DNA of 64,000 bases, taken from assembly GCA_021396245.1 (NCBI GenBank), contig WNYE01000008.1, positions 496,001-560,000 on the forward strand, given 5' to 3'. Below are positions 20,973 to 32,597 of the stretch, piece by piece. The stretch's first letter is position 1, and every line of letters starts with the position of its first letter. Under the pieces are notes generated by a model. It was given only the letters and a program-made list of their open reading frames with translations. It searched no databases and was not told the DNA's origin. This DNA is from Sporothrix humicola. Lineage: Eukaryota; Ascomycota; Sordariomycetes; Ophiostomatales; Ophiostomataceae. The position numbers and the translations under genes are program-made.

Positions 20973-22376
20973 GGTTGCGGTCCTGGTGCTTTTGGGGATG
21001 CTAGACTGAATTGACTAGTGATTGCCTTGCAATCAATTTTAGACAAGTCTCTGGCTCTCCAAGCTGTGTCGCCTTTTTGTGCGTGAATTTGTCAATGACG
21101 ATAACAACAATTGATGACTGTTGTGCTTCAATCGGAAGAAATCACCTGTTCGGGACAAAATCTCGCGCCTTTCCAGAGAGTGTTCTGTCGCTCCTTCCCA
21201 CCTCTCCCCTCTCTCTTTCTTGCTGCGTGGGATGCTTTGTGGTTCGCTACTGGCAGGTGGGCTGACAGATGGCCCAGACGCAGACAGCTCCCAGACTGTG
21301 GATGACGTATCGCCCAGGGGGGGCCAGCAGCTCCCCACCATCTTCCCGCCCACTAACACGCAGCTCAAGACCCACTTATTACCATTTCCGGCCATTTTGG
21401 CTGGGGTGATACCCATGTCAAACTTTTCGTCTTTCGACATCACCACGATTATTGACGTCGGATCACCTCTACTTGACAGGTAACGAAAATAGGAGGTTAC
21501 GCAAAGACGGATCGCCAGACAGGAAAATATCACCAGCCTTACAGCCTTTCGATCCAATCAGAGCGCGTTCAATACCCTCTCCAGAAAAGCCCCTCAAGCC
21601 CCTCGATTACGCCACGTTCTGCTTTCTACATGGCTATATTCTTGGCGCCCTGGCACTGTAAAATGCTGGATCATTGCCGAGAGAAATGCGAGTAGAAACG
21701 CCACTTTCAAAGAAGCATAAATAAACCTCATGCTGAAGTTTCCACCCCCACGTCCCCGCAGATGGAGGAGATAGCAACATCAACGAAGCTCCTCGCATTG
21801 TCCAAAACCTGTCCCTAGGCGGGTACAAGTTGAAGCTACGGTAGGTACGATATACTAGGAATAAAGTGACTTTGGAAGTTGTGATATGATAGACATGGGG
21901 TACAATAAGTGTTAATGCTCCAAAATGTAACTTTCAGGGGCCAACAGGGCCAACAGATAATGATCCAACATACAGGCTACTAACCAACATACTTGTTTTC
22001 CGTGCGGCCCTAGCTCTTCTCCTGTTTGTTGGTGTTAGTTATTCCTTATGACTAATCTGTTTACTTTCCCCTGACATGGCCAGTTCTTAGCTTCTCTTTG
22101 GGCAAGGTAGTATTGAAAACGTAAATAGCTTAAGCAAATATGCGCTGAAGATAAAATAATGTGCTCGCTTTGGTGATTTGGGGCCCATGCTCTTTCGGAC
22201 GTGGTTCTATCTATTTACATGTATACATGTGATGGTCGTTGCTCATCGTCAAAATCGTAGTGTTGTGCGTTTCTTTGAAAGTGTTTTGAAATGTTGTCGT
22301 CGTGGTCGTCAAGGCTTGCCATGGGCAGGCCGTGTATATACTGGCACCACTCACTCGGTGCCATCCTGCTCCTCTC
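20973..22376. other. Upstream region of ackA
   Basis: 1.4 kb without a recognisable gene. It must hold the ackA promoter and 5' UTR, near base 20973, and the terminator of the gene ending at 22377. The 21.1-21.4 kb part is C/T-rich. I see nothing else of note. Confidence 0.5.
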
Positions 22377-24022
22377 TCATGCCGCCCCGCTCATCGGATC
22401 GATTCCTTCTGGTGGCTCCTCAACTATAGGAAGACCCAGCAAAGACGACGAAGCAAGATTGTTCCCGCCATTGCCTGGGAAAATCTCTGGTGAAGGGAGT
22501 TCAAAACGGTCGGATGGGAAAGGAACACCGCTGAATGCCGAGTCCGCGGTCTGGGCAATATTCCACTGCTCTATAAACCTGTAATAATCTTCAAAAGGCG
22601 ATAACGTTAGCAGAGCAGTCCAGTCAGTACATACATAGACCGAAAACTTACCGTCGGATCGACTGAATTGAATCCCGAGGTACCGGATGTCGAGGCCACT
22701 CCCTGGTGAATATGACGACATTGAAGATGGCGGTGAGACTGTGGACGCCTGCTCGGAGCTGGCATGTGAGCTACGCGAGGAAGATCCGTGCGAAGAGCTG
22801 CCGTGGCCGTTGCTGTGGTGGTGGCTTCCGTGATGGTGGCTGCTAGATGTCCGCGGTCGCTGCCGCAAGGATGTCATGGAGAACCGTCGCCCGGAGCTCC
22901 CACCACTTCCACCGCCACTACTGCTGCCATGGCTGCCACTGCTGCTGTCTGGTGCACTTCCACGACGCCCTCGCACGGTGAGACGAAGTCGCCGGTGACT
23001 GTCGTCGCGATTTTTGATTTCCGAATCAAACGAGTAGACTAGGTACTCGCGATATCGCCGGTCCGTACGGTTCGCATAGAATGTGAGGTAGTGGTAGGTT
23101 GTATATCGGTCGCGCCACATCTTCATCCGCTGAATCGCCCCGATACCTCGAACGCTGCCAAACGAGTCGGTCCGGCTCTCCTTGTCCGACCATATGACGT
23201 CGAAATCAAAGTGGTCAATCAAGTCTTGTCCACGGATGTCACCTTGAAGACGATGCGATCCTTCGTTTGTTGTGAACTCGTATCGGGCTTCGACGTGGTC
23301 ATCATGCGCGATTGCGTTGTCATTGGTGACATATCGAATTCGATGCGGCTCGAGAAAAGAAAGATAGAGTTCCATATCACATGGGTCGCCATATGGCCGA
23401 TGTCGTGCATGGAGTGTATGTGGGAATATATCGGTAGGGGTATTGGATGGCACTGCGTATGCTTGTCAGGCGATATGCACTCAAGGAGGGGCATATAATG
23501 AAATTGGGCAAACAGGGACTTACGGAAGTGCTCCAAAACCTCGCCTTCGTAACTGCACTGCCACCGGATGCGGCGTGGCTCCGTATTTACGATCTCCCAT
23601 GGCCCGAGATAGACGGTAGATTCGTTTGCGGTACGTTCATATAATATACTATATAAAAGACAAGGAGGTAGAACGTTAGCATATGATCAGGTTATAATAT
23701 AGAACGAAGGATGTCGCATACACGAGCAAAAACGCGAACAAAACAACGAAAAGCAAGAAGCGGAACAAAGCACTGCGCACGCGGAACAAAAGCAAAAGAA
23801 GTGTTGTTACATTGTTGCCTGGTAGCCCGGCGGCCCCAAGTCGAGGGGCCGCAAGGGCGTCGGCGGCGGCGCCGAAGAGTTGGAAGTCACGGCGGACACG
23901 GCAGAGGAACTCGGGGTGCGGGTAGAGGAACCGTTTTGGCTGGAATAAGTATAAGCATAGGACGAGGCGTAGCCGGCAGACGATGCAGAAAAGGACGAGG
24001 AAGACGACCCAGACGCTGCCAT
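22377..24022 (-). CDS. Conserved-looking fungal protein of unknown function
   Basis: Four exons: 24022-23811, 23648-23524, 23452-22652 and 22588-22377. The introns are 162, 71 and 63 nt, and the three-step phase pattern closes exactly at 449 aa. Branch sites (TGCTAAC) precede the acceptors at 23649 and 22589. The N-terminus is Ser-rich; residues about 70-260 form an ordered, aromatic-rich globular region (e.g. VYLGPWEIVNTEPRRIRWQ, DFDVIWSDKES, TYHYLTFYAN). A long Ser/Gly/His low-complexity stretch follows, then a short conserved-looking block (GLDIRYLGIQFSRSDDYYRF). No signal peptide, membrane segment or known domain is recognised. The last intron is in frame and stop-free, so its retention would still give a full protein. 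Function is unknown; I am confident that it is a gene, less so of its first exon. Confidence 0.75.
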
Positions 24023-27000
24023 AATTCGGCGGCAAGTAGTAAATCAATGCGTTGTCAAAACAGCTAATGCGCTGCGTTGAAACAGCTCGCGGTGCTTAGA
24101 AGGCAAATATTCCGATCGAAGTCTCGTGAGGCTATCACAGTACTTTGGTGAGGTGGGTGTTTGTGGCAGATCGGCGCAGTGGTGAGGCCGAGAGCGAGGT
24201 TGACAGGCCGGGAACTCCGCGCGGGGTTTGTTCTTGCAGAACGAGGCCGAACGGCTCCATCCAGGGCAAGAGCGCAGACGAGTGCGGGCGCGTGGTTGAG
24301 GGGACGCGGGACAGTGCGCCGTGGGACGATCGGGGGGATGTCGTCAATTGTCGAGGAAGAAAGGAAGAAGAAGTGAAGAAGGAACCTAGAGGCTCCCGAG
24401 ACAGTCGGCGGGCTCAGGTTGCCGATCGGACTGCATGTGGTCGAGTGCCCAAGGGAGAGTGCGAAGCTGATCTGCGCTTCGATCGTCCACTCTATATCTC
24501 CCTCAGAACAGAACCCGAGGGTAGCTTTTTCCACCCAAGACAGGAAGAAAGAAGAGAACGGGTAAACAAGTATGTCCGAGATGATGTGCTCCTTTTATGG
24601 AAATGGTCCTTAGGCTTAGAGGGGCGTAGGAAAGGGCCGCCCCGGAAAGTGTGGGTGGAGAGAGAGCCAGAGAAGGAACGAGGCGAAGAGAGAAGCAGCG
24701 TGAGGTGGCAGCCGAGAGCGAAGCGGCGATGCTCACCCAACTTGGTCGACAATGGGACAATGGGCCCGTAAACAGAAGAGATGTGAATGGACGAACGGGC
24801 GCGCTCAAGAAGATGGAGGGGAAGTAGGAGAAGCTTGCTGCACGACAAGCCAGACGGGAAAGGTGCACACGAGAGCCTAGCAGGATGCGCGCAGCCTGTC
24901 GAGCTGTCGAGCGCGGGGGTTGATGGGCGGGAGGAAAGATGATGTCGGCGTTGACGATGCCGTCTGTGGTGGCGGTGGTGTGTGCCAGTGTGTTTTCTGT
25001 GTGTCTTGATTTACATCTGAACTTGGCACGATTTTTATTCTGGGCGTTTCTGTTAACTGGCCCAATCCTTCTTTCGTCGTTCCCCTGTTCTTTCTTTTCG
25101 ATTTTATGTGTGTAAGAGAAGGAACAAAGCGGAGGAGGGGGGTGAGACTAAAGACGAGGAGCGATAGGCCGGCGAGGCACCGATGAGGACTGACTGGCGG
25201 ATATGAGGTGGCCCCGGCAAAGAGAAGCGAGAAAGAGGCGTGCGACAGGCGCAAATCACAATGGAAGCAGAACAAACTAGAATAAGAAAATAGAGATCGA
25301 GGACAAAAAGAGAAGTAGGCGAGAAAAATAAAAACGAAAATAGCCCAAAACAGAGAGAGGGGTGGTTGAAGTCCTGGTGTTGCTCCCCCTCCCTGCGGCT
25401 TCTGACTGGTCCCAGACACGCACCCTGCCTGGCCACTGGGTCGAAGCTTGTGGCCGGCGATGTACGATCCCGCCGACGAGGAGCGAGGCAAGGCCGGTCG
25501 GACAGCACGCGCAGGTCTAGCGGCGTGGGAATAGACGTGGGTGTGCTATGTAGAGCCTCTGGCGTTTAATTGTGTGTCTTCGTGTCTTGTCGAGGCTCCT
25601 GAGCACGCCCCCGTGCTCTCTTTTCGATTGCTTGCCCAAATATCCCTTCTCCACCCCGCCTACGCACATCTGACGAAAAACACCTGTGGCCAGGGCATCA
25701 CGTCGTGCACCAATCGAATGCAAGCCAACATAGGCTCGAGATGTAACAGTGGAACTTGTGTGCAGAGCTGCTTCTTACTGGAAACCAAGAGGCAGTCACA
25801 GTGAGATGGGTAGTGCCGGGCATTGGTGATAATTTGCTTGTGAAAAGGCCCGCGGAAGTAGGCTACTCTAGCATTGGGAACAAACACGCGATTTGAGTAG
25901 GTTCTAGTCAAAGCATGTTGAGACTTTAGTCCTGAATGTCAAAAGGCATGATAACGGCGCTGGATTTCAAAGTCAGAAAGGTTCTGTGTATTTGGTCGTG
26001 TGAGAATTTGATATCTGCACGTTGTATGCAGAAACATTTCTTACACTGGCAAGATCCAGTGCCTGGAGCTCTGTATCACCAGAAACGCTTGACAATGGTT
26101 CAAAGGGACAAAAAGGCAGGGGATATGGGTTCTTGTCGAACACAGTGCACATGGTGAGGAAAGGGGAAGTTGAAGGCATAATACGCCAAAATGGCCTGTT
26201 GCGATCGTGCAAGTAAACCAGGAAGCGACTCAAATCAAAGCAGAAAAAAGATAAAAACAGAAACTGAGCAAAGCGAAAAGACGACAGACACGACGACAGC
26301 ACGACAATGAGCCAGCAGCTGTTAGCGGCTAAGTGGGACCGCATACCAGACTCCGCATACGCACCATTGATGGGACCTAGCAAAGTTGGAGCTAGTCTGC
26401 GACGATTCTCTGCGTGTCGGCCGAGCACATGGGCGAATCCGTCGATGGGATTTGTGCAAAGCTTTTGAGAGCCGGACAAGGATGGGGGTCGAGAGCAGGG
26501 GTCTTGACTAAAGTGGAGAACTTGAGCGGGTGGGTGGTCCCCTTTTACGGAGTACGTGGGGCGGACTGGAATGTGCGTGCGGAAGCTGGTTGATTTTGCG
26601 TGTTAGTGAGGTAACAGGAGGTCAGAATTGGAGGGAGAGAGAGAACAAGGTAGCAAGGCGTGGTCAACACAGTTTGGGCAACGAGCTACTAGGTGAGCAA
26701 ACGTGACGGCACGGCGCAGGACGGCAGGGTTTTGTGACAAAAGACAAGCCAATTCGCCCGGGTTTGCGGGAAACAGAGGGGCTTGCCAGTAGTTTGACGG
26801 CGTCAGTCGAGGCCAAGGGAAAGTCGAGGGGGGGGGTGGTCTTCGATAAGTGTGGGTTTCTCGCGTGTATTATTCTGGTCCAGGCACGTCGAATCAGTTG
26901 CGCACATGGCCAAATGCTGGTATCCAGTCGTACGGACAAGACGCGGACGATGGTCTAGAAATAAGATCATGAAGTTGGTAGAAGAGCAAGGCAGAAAGGG

Positions 27001-27310
27001 CATGAGCACGAGGCCCGGCGGGTTGGGCAGAGAGTGTCGAGAGATGTCAGAGAGAGAGTCATGGGCAATGATGTGGAAATGCCGAGAAAGCCAGCTAAAC
27101 GAGATGACGTCGAGGTGTGTGATAACGATACGTGGGAGGATGTGGGAGGGAAGAAGAAAAGCAATGTGGGAGAATGGTGGGAGGCCAGCGAGTATGGAGA
27201 GGCAGGATATGTCAGGGGAAACGCCCATATACGTAAATTGTTCTTGGAAGGAGCGTTTGGGATAGAAGCATAGATGGCAGAATAAGGAAACCGCGGATGA
27301 GGTGCACCGT
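24023..27310. other. Long upstream region of the 449-aa gene
   Basis: 3.3 kb with no supported gene. The + strand is purine-rich over much of 24.1-25.4 kb and parts of 26-27 kb, so the - strand is pyrimidine-rich, as expected for a long 5' leader of the leftward gene starting at 24022. Open frames here are arginine/glutamate-rich chance frames caused by that bias. Confidence 0.45.
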
Positions 27311-27327
27311 AATAGTTTAGGTATATA
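27311..27327. repeat. Left target-site duplication of the SINE
   Basis: AATAGTTTAGGTATATA, repeated exactly at 27759-27775: a perfect 17-bp direct repeat bounding the SINE. Confidence 0.9.
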
Positions 27328-27699
27328 GTAGTAGTATATTATTCGCCTTTCTCAGTCAATCCTGACTATTGGCGTCTAGCTAGACAGAACCCTCTGGGGA
27401 ATAAACTGTCACAGAACTAACTAACTGTTGTGTGCGAAATTTAGTAAGATACATAGTATGCCGTAGCAAATAGCCCCTTATTTTTATCCTTCCGAAATTC
27501 TCGTCATTAGTACCACTTCTCCCACTAAAGATCTGTTTGCGCTTAGCCCTTGGACCTGGACAGAGAAGCCCGACTTATCCTGCTGCGAAGGCGGGCCTCC
27601 AATCCGCCTTCACTAACACAGGGGCGACAGCATACTCGTCAACAGGCCGGGGTACGAATTTATTGGCCAGAAAAATTCGCAAGTTAATAAACCCTGGCG

Positions 27700-27710
27700 G
27701 GATTCGAACC
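27700..27710 (-). promoter_or_regulatory. Pol III B box of the SINE
   Basis: GGTTCGAATCC on the - strand is a perfect match to the B-box consensus GGTTCGANTCC. Confidence 0.9.
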
Positions 27711-27742
27711 CGCTACCACTCAAGGAACACCCGGTGCCTTAA

Positions 27743-27753
27743 CCACTGCACCA
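27743..27753 (-). promoter_or_regulatory. Pol III A box of the SINE
   Basis: TGGTGCAGTGG followed by TTAAGGCAC on the - strand matches the A-box/D-arm pattern of tRNA genes. It lies 5 bases from the element's 5' end. Confidence 0.85.
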
Positions 27754-27758
27754 CAGGG

Positions 27759-27775
27759 AATAGTTTAGGTATATA
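27759..27775. repeat. Right target-site duplication of the SINE
   Basis: Exact second copy of AATAGTTTAGGTATATA, adjoining the SINE's 5' end. Confidence 0.9.
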
Positions 27776-29689
27776 ACAAACATTGAAAATGAGGAAAGAA
27801 CTACGAAGAGTGTTGGACAAGGAAGGCGCAAGCCACCAGGCTGAACCTCGCGAGCCAAACACAAGGCAGAGACAGACAGGGCTACATCCCAAGGCGCCGG
27901 GACTGCCACACAGGACACACGGTATACACGGAGACACGGCTATTTAACCTTTAAGACACGGCTTCGAGGTACAGGGCTCGGTGCGCCGTTCATCAGAGAA
28001 TACAATATCTCGAAGGACAATAACGAGGCCAGCCTTGTCCGGGGTTCACCAATAATCGTTCACGCGGGGTACAACATTTACGTGGGTGAGAGGTGATAGG
28101 AGTCTATCTATGGACAGAGTCCAGACCGGCCTGTCGAGAGAAGGCTGGGCCCTGCAGAAATGTGAAGCTTGGGACAGAATAAATCAGGAGCTCGGTGAGC
28201 AGAAAAGGAAGAGTGAGAGGGGAACCAGATGCTACAGCGACGGCAAGTTGTGGCTGATGAAGCATTTGCTATCGCAATAGTGCCTTCCTCTTGCCCCAGA
28301 GCAGCCGGAATAATGAGGAAGGAAGCATGCGTAGATAAACAGAGAGCGCTGCAATATGAAGGAAAGAGCAACCGAGGGGCCACGAAAAGGGGGCAATCCC
28401 AGGAGGCTGGAACAAGACCAAACTATGCGATCCTGATGAGGAAGGCGCAGATGCCACAATAGACATTCAATTGGTGATAGGGATGAAGCTTGCATGAACT
28501 TTAAATCCAAAACCGAGTATTGCTTCGAGCAGCATATCATTAAAAGCCCAGACTGACATGAAAAGATGACAGGCCATGATGCTGTGGAATCCCAAGGCGC
28601 CTGCCAGCTCCCCTCTAGACCCCATGCGATCGGTAGGCATGGGTCTTCTTAGCGCTACGCCAGCCCACGCCCACGATCACGGTCTGACCTCTGCATTTTT
28701 TTTTTCTGTGTGCCCTTGACCAGCCTAGACAATGCTCCTCCTGTTCGTTCTCACACACCTCGCTGCTGGTTGTGGCCTCTTCCTCTCTGTCGCCATTTTC
28801 GCTTCGCATCTTTATTGAAACCTGCCCGTCTCCGTTCTTTCCGCATTTGCCAATTCTCTCCTTCCCGTCACCGTCGACGGCTTGGCTGGCACTATTCCGC
28901 ATTGTGCATCGTGTGTGCCACTCTCTCCTTCCTCCTTTTCGTTGCCGACCTCCTCGACCAATTGCTCCTTCCTCGCACCCTCTTTATAGGACTTTATTGT
29001 CCAACCCCCCTCTCGAAAACATCTTCTCTTCTTCTTACTCCTCTTTTTCTCACTTCCCTACCGATATTGAATCTTCGAATCTTCATTTCTCAACATCATT
29101 AACTTTAATCCTCCAGCCGTCTCTAGCACGCACCTGCTCCGTCTTCACATCCGCACACACTCCACATCATTCCTCTCGTCCCTGCTTCCCTGCTGCAACC
29201 TCCCCTTCCGCGATGGACTGATCGTCCCTCTCGCCGTTTCCCGTCTGCCCTCCAGCCTCCAGCTCTCACTGTCGATCTTCAGCCCAGGTCAGTGGAACCC
29301 TTACTTGAACGTTTGCCTTGTGTGGTGCCTGGGGATCGTTCCTACGAATAGCATACCGCCTACCACCTCCACCCTCCCGACATACTCCTTTTCATACTAT
29401 TATTTTGCATGCAATTGCTATTCTTTTTCGCCTTCCGTCCTCTACCCATTGCTACATCTCTACATTCTTACAACCTTATTCTCGTCGCAAGGCTGTGTTG
29501 GGTCCGCACCACCCGTCGCCAGCGCCGCTTCTCTTCAACACTTCGCTTCTCGTTATACTGTCGACTGCTTCCTTCCTTCTTGTCCTTAATCATCCCTCTG
29601 ATTATTTTGCGTCCACTTTACATCATAGCTACCTTCGTCGCATCCTCTACATCCCACTATGCCCCGTTCCTTTGTATCACCATTTTAAC
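27776..29689. other. Upstream region and leader of the MFS transporter
   Basis: 1.9 kb without a supported gene. From about 28.7 kb the + strand becomes strongly pyrimidine-rich up to the start codon at 29690, consistent with promoter plus 5' leader of the transporter. Nothing else is recognised. Confidence 0.5.
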
Positions 29690-32315
29690 ATGGCTGCAGC
29701 CATGTATCCAGAACCCGAGCGGAGGCGAAACCGCGGCTTTCTCGGCTCGGATAGCTCAGCCTTGTCTCCTCAAGATCGCCAGGTATGTAAATAAAGAATA
29801 AACTTCGACTACACCGATGCTGCTGGAGCATGACCTATCTCTCGGGCCGGCTTCATGCCGAATCTGCCACAACCTGCTCGACATACCCGGCAGCTTCATC
29901 TCTAGCCGTGTCCACGTTTTCTTCTCCATGGATGGCCGAAGATCTTATATTAACCGCCCGTCTTTTCTCTGTTTTCTCCACCCATAGGATCGCAGTCAGC
30001 TTCGGTACGAACTGGACCTGAATTCCTGGAACCTTCGAATTTGGGGCGTTGCCGCCTCGGGCTTCCTCACCGATTCGTATGTGTCCCGTCTTCTTTCCCT
30101 GTCACTGCCAACCTTCAACATCCTGCTCGAACAATACCCAACGCAGTTATCCACCTTTGTTATCTACTCATTCTCACCACTCTATCTTTCCAGATATAAT
30201 CTCTTCGCAACCAACGTCATCCTTGCTTCCATTTCTTTCGTTTACTTCCCTGAATCGAAATACAACTATGTCGGAACACTCATCAATATCTTTACGCTAC
30301 TCGGCTCCGTTTGTGGCCAGCTCACCTTTGGCTTTCTTGCGGACTACTACGGCCGGACTCGCCTTTACGGCATCGAGCTGATCCTTGTCATCGTATCTAC
30401 CATCGGTGTTGCAACTAGCAGCTATGGATATGGGGACCTCTCTTTCCTCGGACTATTTATTTGGGTAAGTGACAAGCGATATTCTACCCGTTGTGTTTAG
30501 TTCCCCCCGTTTTCCACTCTCATGTGTGCTATCGACTTGAGCCCTGACTAACATTACTAGTGGCGCTTTGTTATGGGAGTTGGTTAGTTAACCTAACACA
30601 CACCCTTTTTCGCCCCCTCATAGACACTGACCTATTTTTGTACAGGTATCGGAGCCGAATATCCTTTGAGTGCTGTCATCACTTCAGAATGGTCTAGTAC
30701 TTCATCGCGTGCAACGATGCTCTCATCTGTCTTTTTGATGCAGCCTGTGGGACAGGCATTGGCCCAACTAGTCGGTGTTTGGGTTGTTCTCGGTCGTGAG
30801 AACATGTATCATCTGCAAGAGATGCAATGCGGCATCAACGACAAGTATGCCGAGGAGTGCAAAAAAATCGTCGATGGCATCTGGCGGATTGTCATTGGCT
30901 CCGGTGCTGTGCCTGCCCTGCTGGCAATTATCTTCCGCTTCTTCCTGTACGACTGTGGTTTGTACACACTGGAAGTGAAGAACAAGCCTGGTACCGCTTT
31001 CCGGGATACACAACGTATCTACGGTGCTCCCGTTAGTATGATGGGTGGTGGCGGCGGGGGAGGTGGTGATAGCATCAACGGCGGTGCAGTCTCGCTCTAC
31101 TCACCAGGTGGTGCTCACTCAGACGAGCCGATGCCGGTGCAGTTCTCGGTCCAAGATTTGAAGAACTATTTTATCCGGGACGGAAACTGGTACTATCTCC
31201 TTGGTACCGCCTCGACATGGTTTTTCCTCGATGTCAGCTTTTATGGCTTCTCGCTCGATAATCGTGGTGTCCTCGCTGATCTTTGGGTGACAAAACCCCC
31301 TCCTGGACTGAACTCTGCACTCAGCTGCTGGAATTCAAGCCTTCCCGGCGGCAACTCCACATTACCAACGTGGAGTGCTGATGGCCGACTCCCTATCTGG
31401 CAGACAGACCCTACCAGGCCCTGCAACACGATATACCAGGTGTTGATCCAACAGGCCAAGCAATACCTTTTGACGGTATCCTTGGCCTCGATTGCCGGCA
31501 GTGCCTGTTTTATTTTTGCAGCAAACAGAATACGGCGCCGCCAGTGGCTGACTGTATCATTCATCTGCCTCTTCTTCCTTTTTATTATTACTGGAAGTGT
31601 GTACTACGGGGTTGGACACACAAAATATGCACCGGCAACTGTAACCATGGTTGCCATCTGTCACTTTGTCTTTAATTTTGGTAAGTATTTCGACGTGCTA
31701 CTCACAACTTTGTCCTACTGTTTTTTTCCTTTCTTCTTTCTAATCAACATCGAAACAGGTGCGAATACCCTTACATTTATCATTCCAGCGGAAGTTTTCC
31801 CAACATGCTACCGCTGCACATGCCATGGCATTTCGGCTGCTGCTGGCAAGATGGGCTCGATTGTCGCTGTGTTGATTGTATATGGCGTCGGCGTCGGTTA
31901 TAACTCGACGACACGGCAAGGCTTACTTTTCTTGCTGTTTGGCACATTCATGGCCTTTGGTGCCATTTTCAGCTGGGCCTACTTGCCCGATGTCCAACGC
32001 ATAGTTGGTAATAGAGGTCGGGGTGGAGGCGTCGGTCCGGGCAGATCCGGCCCAATTGGCGTTGGAGGCATTGATCTCGGACCACCAAGGGATATTGGTA
32101 CAGACCGAAACGGACGGAGCGTCCACGGCTATGGCCGCCGGTATGGCGGGGCCAGAGACGGCACAGCTCTAGAAACGAAGAACCTTGAAGACCTTGGCGA
32201 GGGCCGAGCAAAGGCGAGGCACGAAGGCGAAGTCATCACCATCCGTGATAAATGGAATGAGGTCAAGAGGCGACGTGGCCGGAGGCGCCTTGGATCGTCT
32301 CATGCGGCCGCATAA
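29690..32315 (+). CDS. MFS transporter, phosphate/H+ symporter (PHS) type
   Basis: Six exons: 29690-29782, 29988-30076, 30194-30464, 30561-30582 (only 22 nt), 30646-31680 and 31759-32315. All phases close at 688 aa. The protein has the 12-segment MFS fold: GSVCGQLTFGFLADYYGRTR is the loop 2-3 signature, and WRFVMGVGIGAEYPLSAVI is characteristic of the Pho84/Git1-like branch. A long central loop holds a Gly run and SVQDLKNYFIRDGNWYYLLG; the second half includes NTLTFIIPAEVFPTCYR. The C-terminus is a basic, Gly/Arg-rich cytosolic tail longer than in Pho84. It probably imports inorganic phosphate or a glycerophosphodiester across the plasma membrane with protons; substrate cannot be decided from sequence. 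The last intron (78 nt) is in frame and lacks stops. Confidence 0.9.
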
Positions 32316-32597
32316 TTAGGGCTCTTGCAAAGTGCATAATGGGGGAAAATATAGTTCAATGATCTTTTTTATATATAATACAAGTATTTATGATTTTGTT
32401 AGACACGATTTTTGAGGCTGAACCAAGATGCAAAAGTGAGATATGCCTTTTATTCAATGCAAACTAATGTAACCAACAAGACACTCCAATTTAATACTCC
32501 AATGGCTGTGTTCTAACAGTCAGACCAAAAAAACATATGCTAACCAAGGCTACAGATGAGAAGACAAGAAAAGTAACAAAGGGGAGAACAACATAAC

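Larger units (their letters stand above)
27328..27758 (-). mobile_element. tRNA-derived SINE, full length (431 bp)
   Basis: Read on the - strand it starts CCCTGTGG exactly at the right duplication. A tRNA-like head of about 70 bases carries both internal Pol III promoter boxes. A unique body of about 270 bases follows, then the 3' block shared with the 6-kb element at 13.6 kb, and it ends GGCGAATAATA plus three TAC units against the left duplication. The head does not fold as a working tRNA: the first acceptor pairs mismatch and no regular anticodon stem forms. SINEs encode no protein and move with a LINE's reverse transcriptase. CA and TG are normal, so this copy has not been hit by RIP. One oddity is a T5 run on the transcribed strand (27675-27671), about 85 bases from the start, that could stop Pol III early. 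Length and TAC tail recall described fungal SINEs such as Mg-SINE of Magnaporthe, from memory only. Confidence 0.88.

Noticed and set aside
24145..24771. 208-codon + strand open frame
   Set aside because: Arg/Glu-rich composition follows from the purine-rich strand; no homology, and it sits where the leader of the leftward 449-aa gene is expected.
27688..27758. A functional tRNA gene on the - strand
   Set aside because: A and B boxes and a T arm are present, but the first acceptor pairs mismatch, no regular anticodon stem/loop forms, and the sequence lies exactly at the 5' end of a unit bounded by target-site duplications. It is the head of a SINE.
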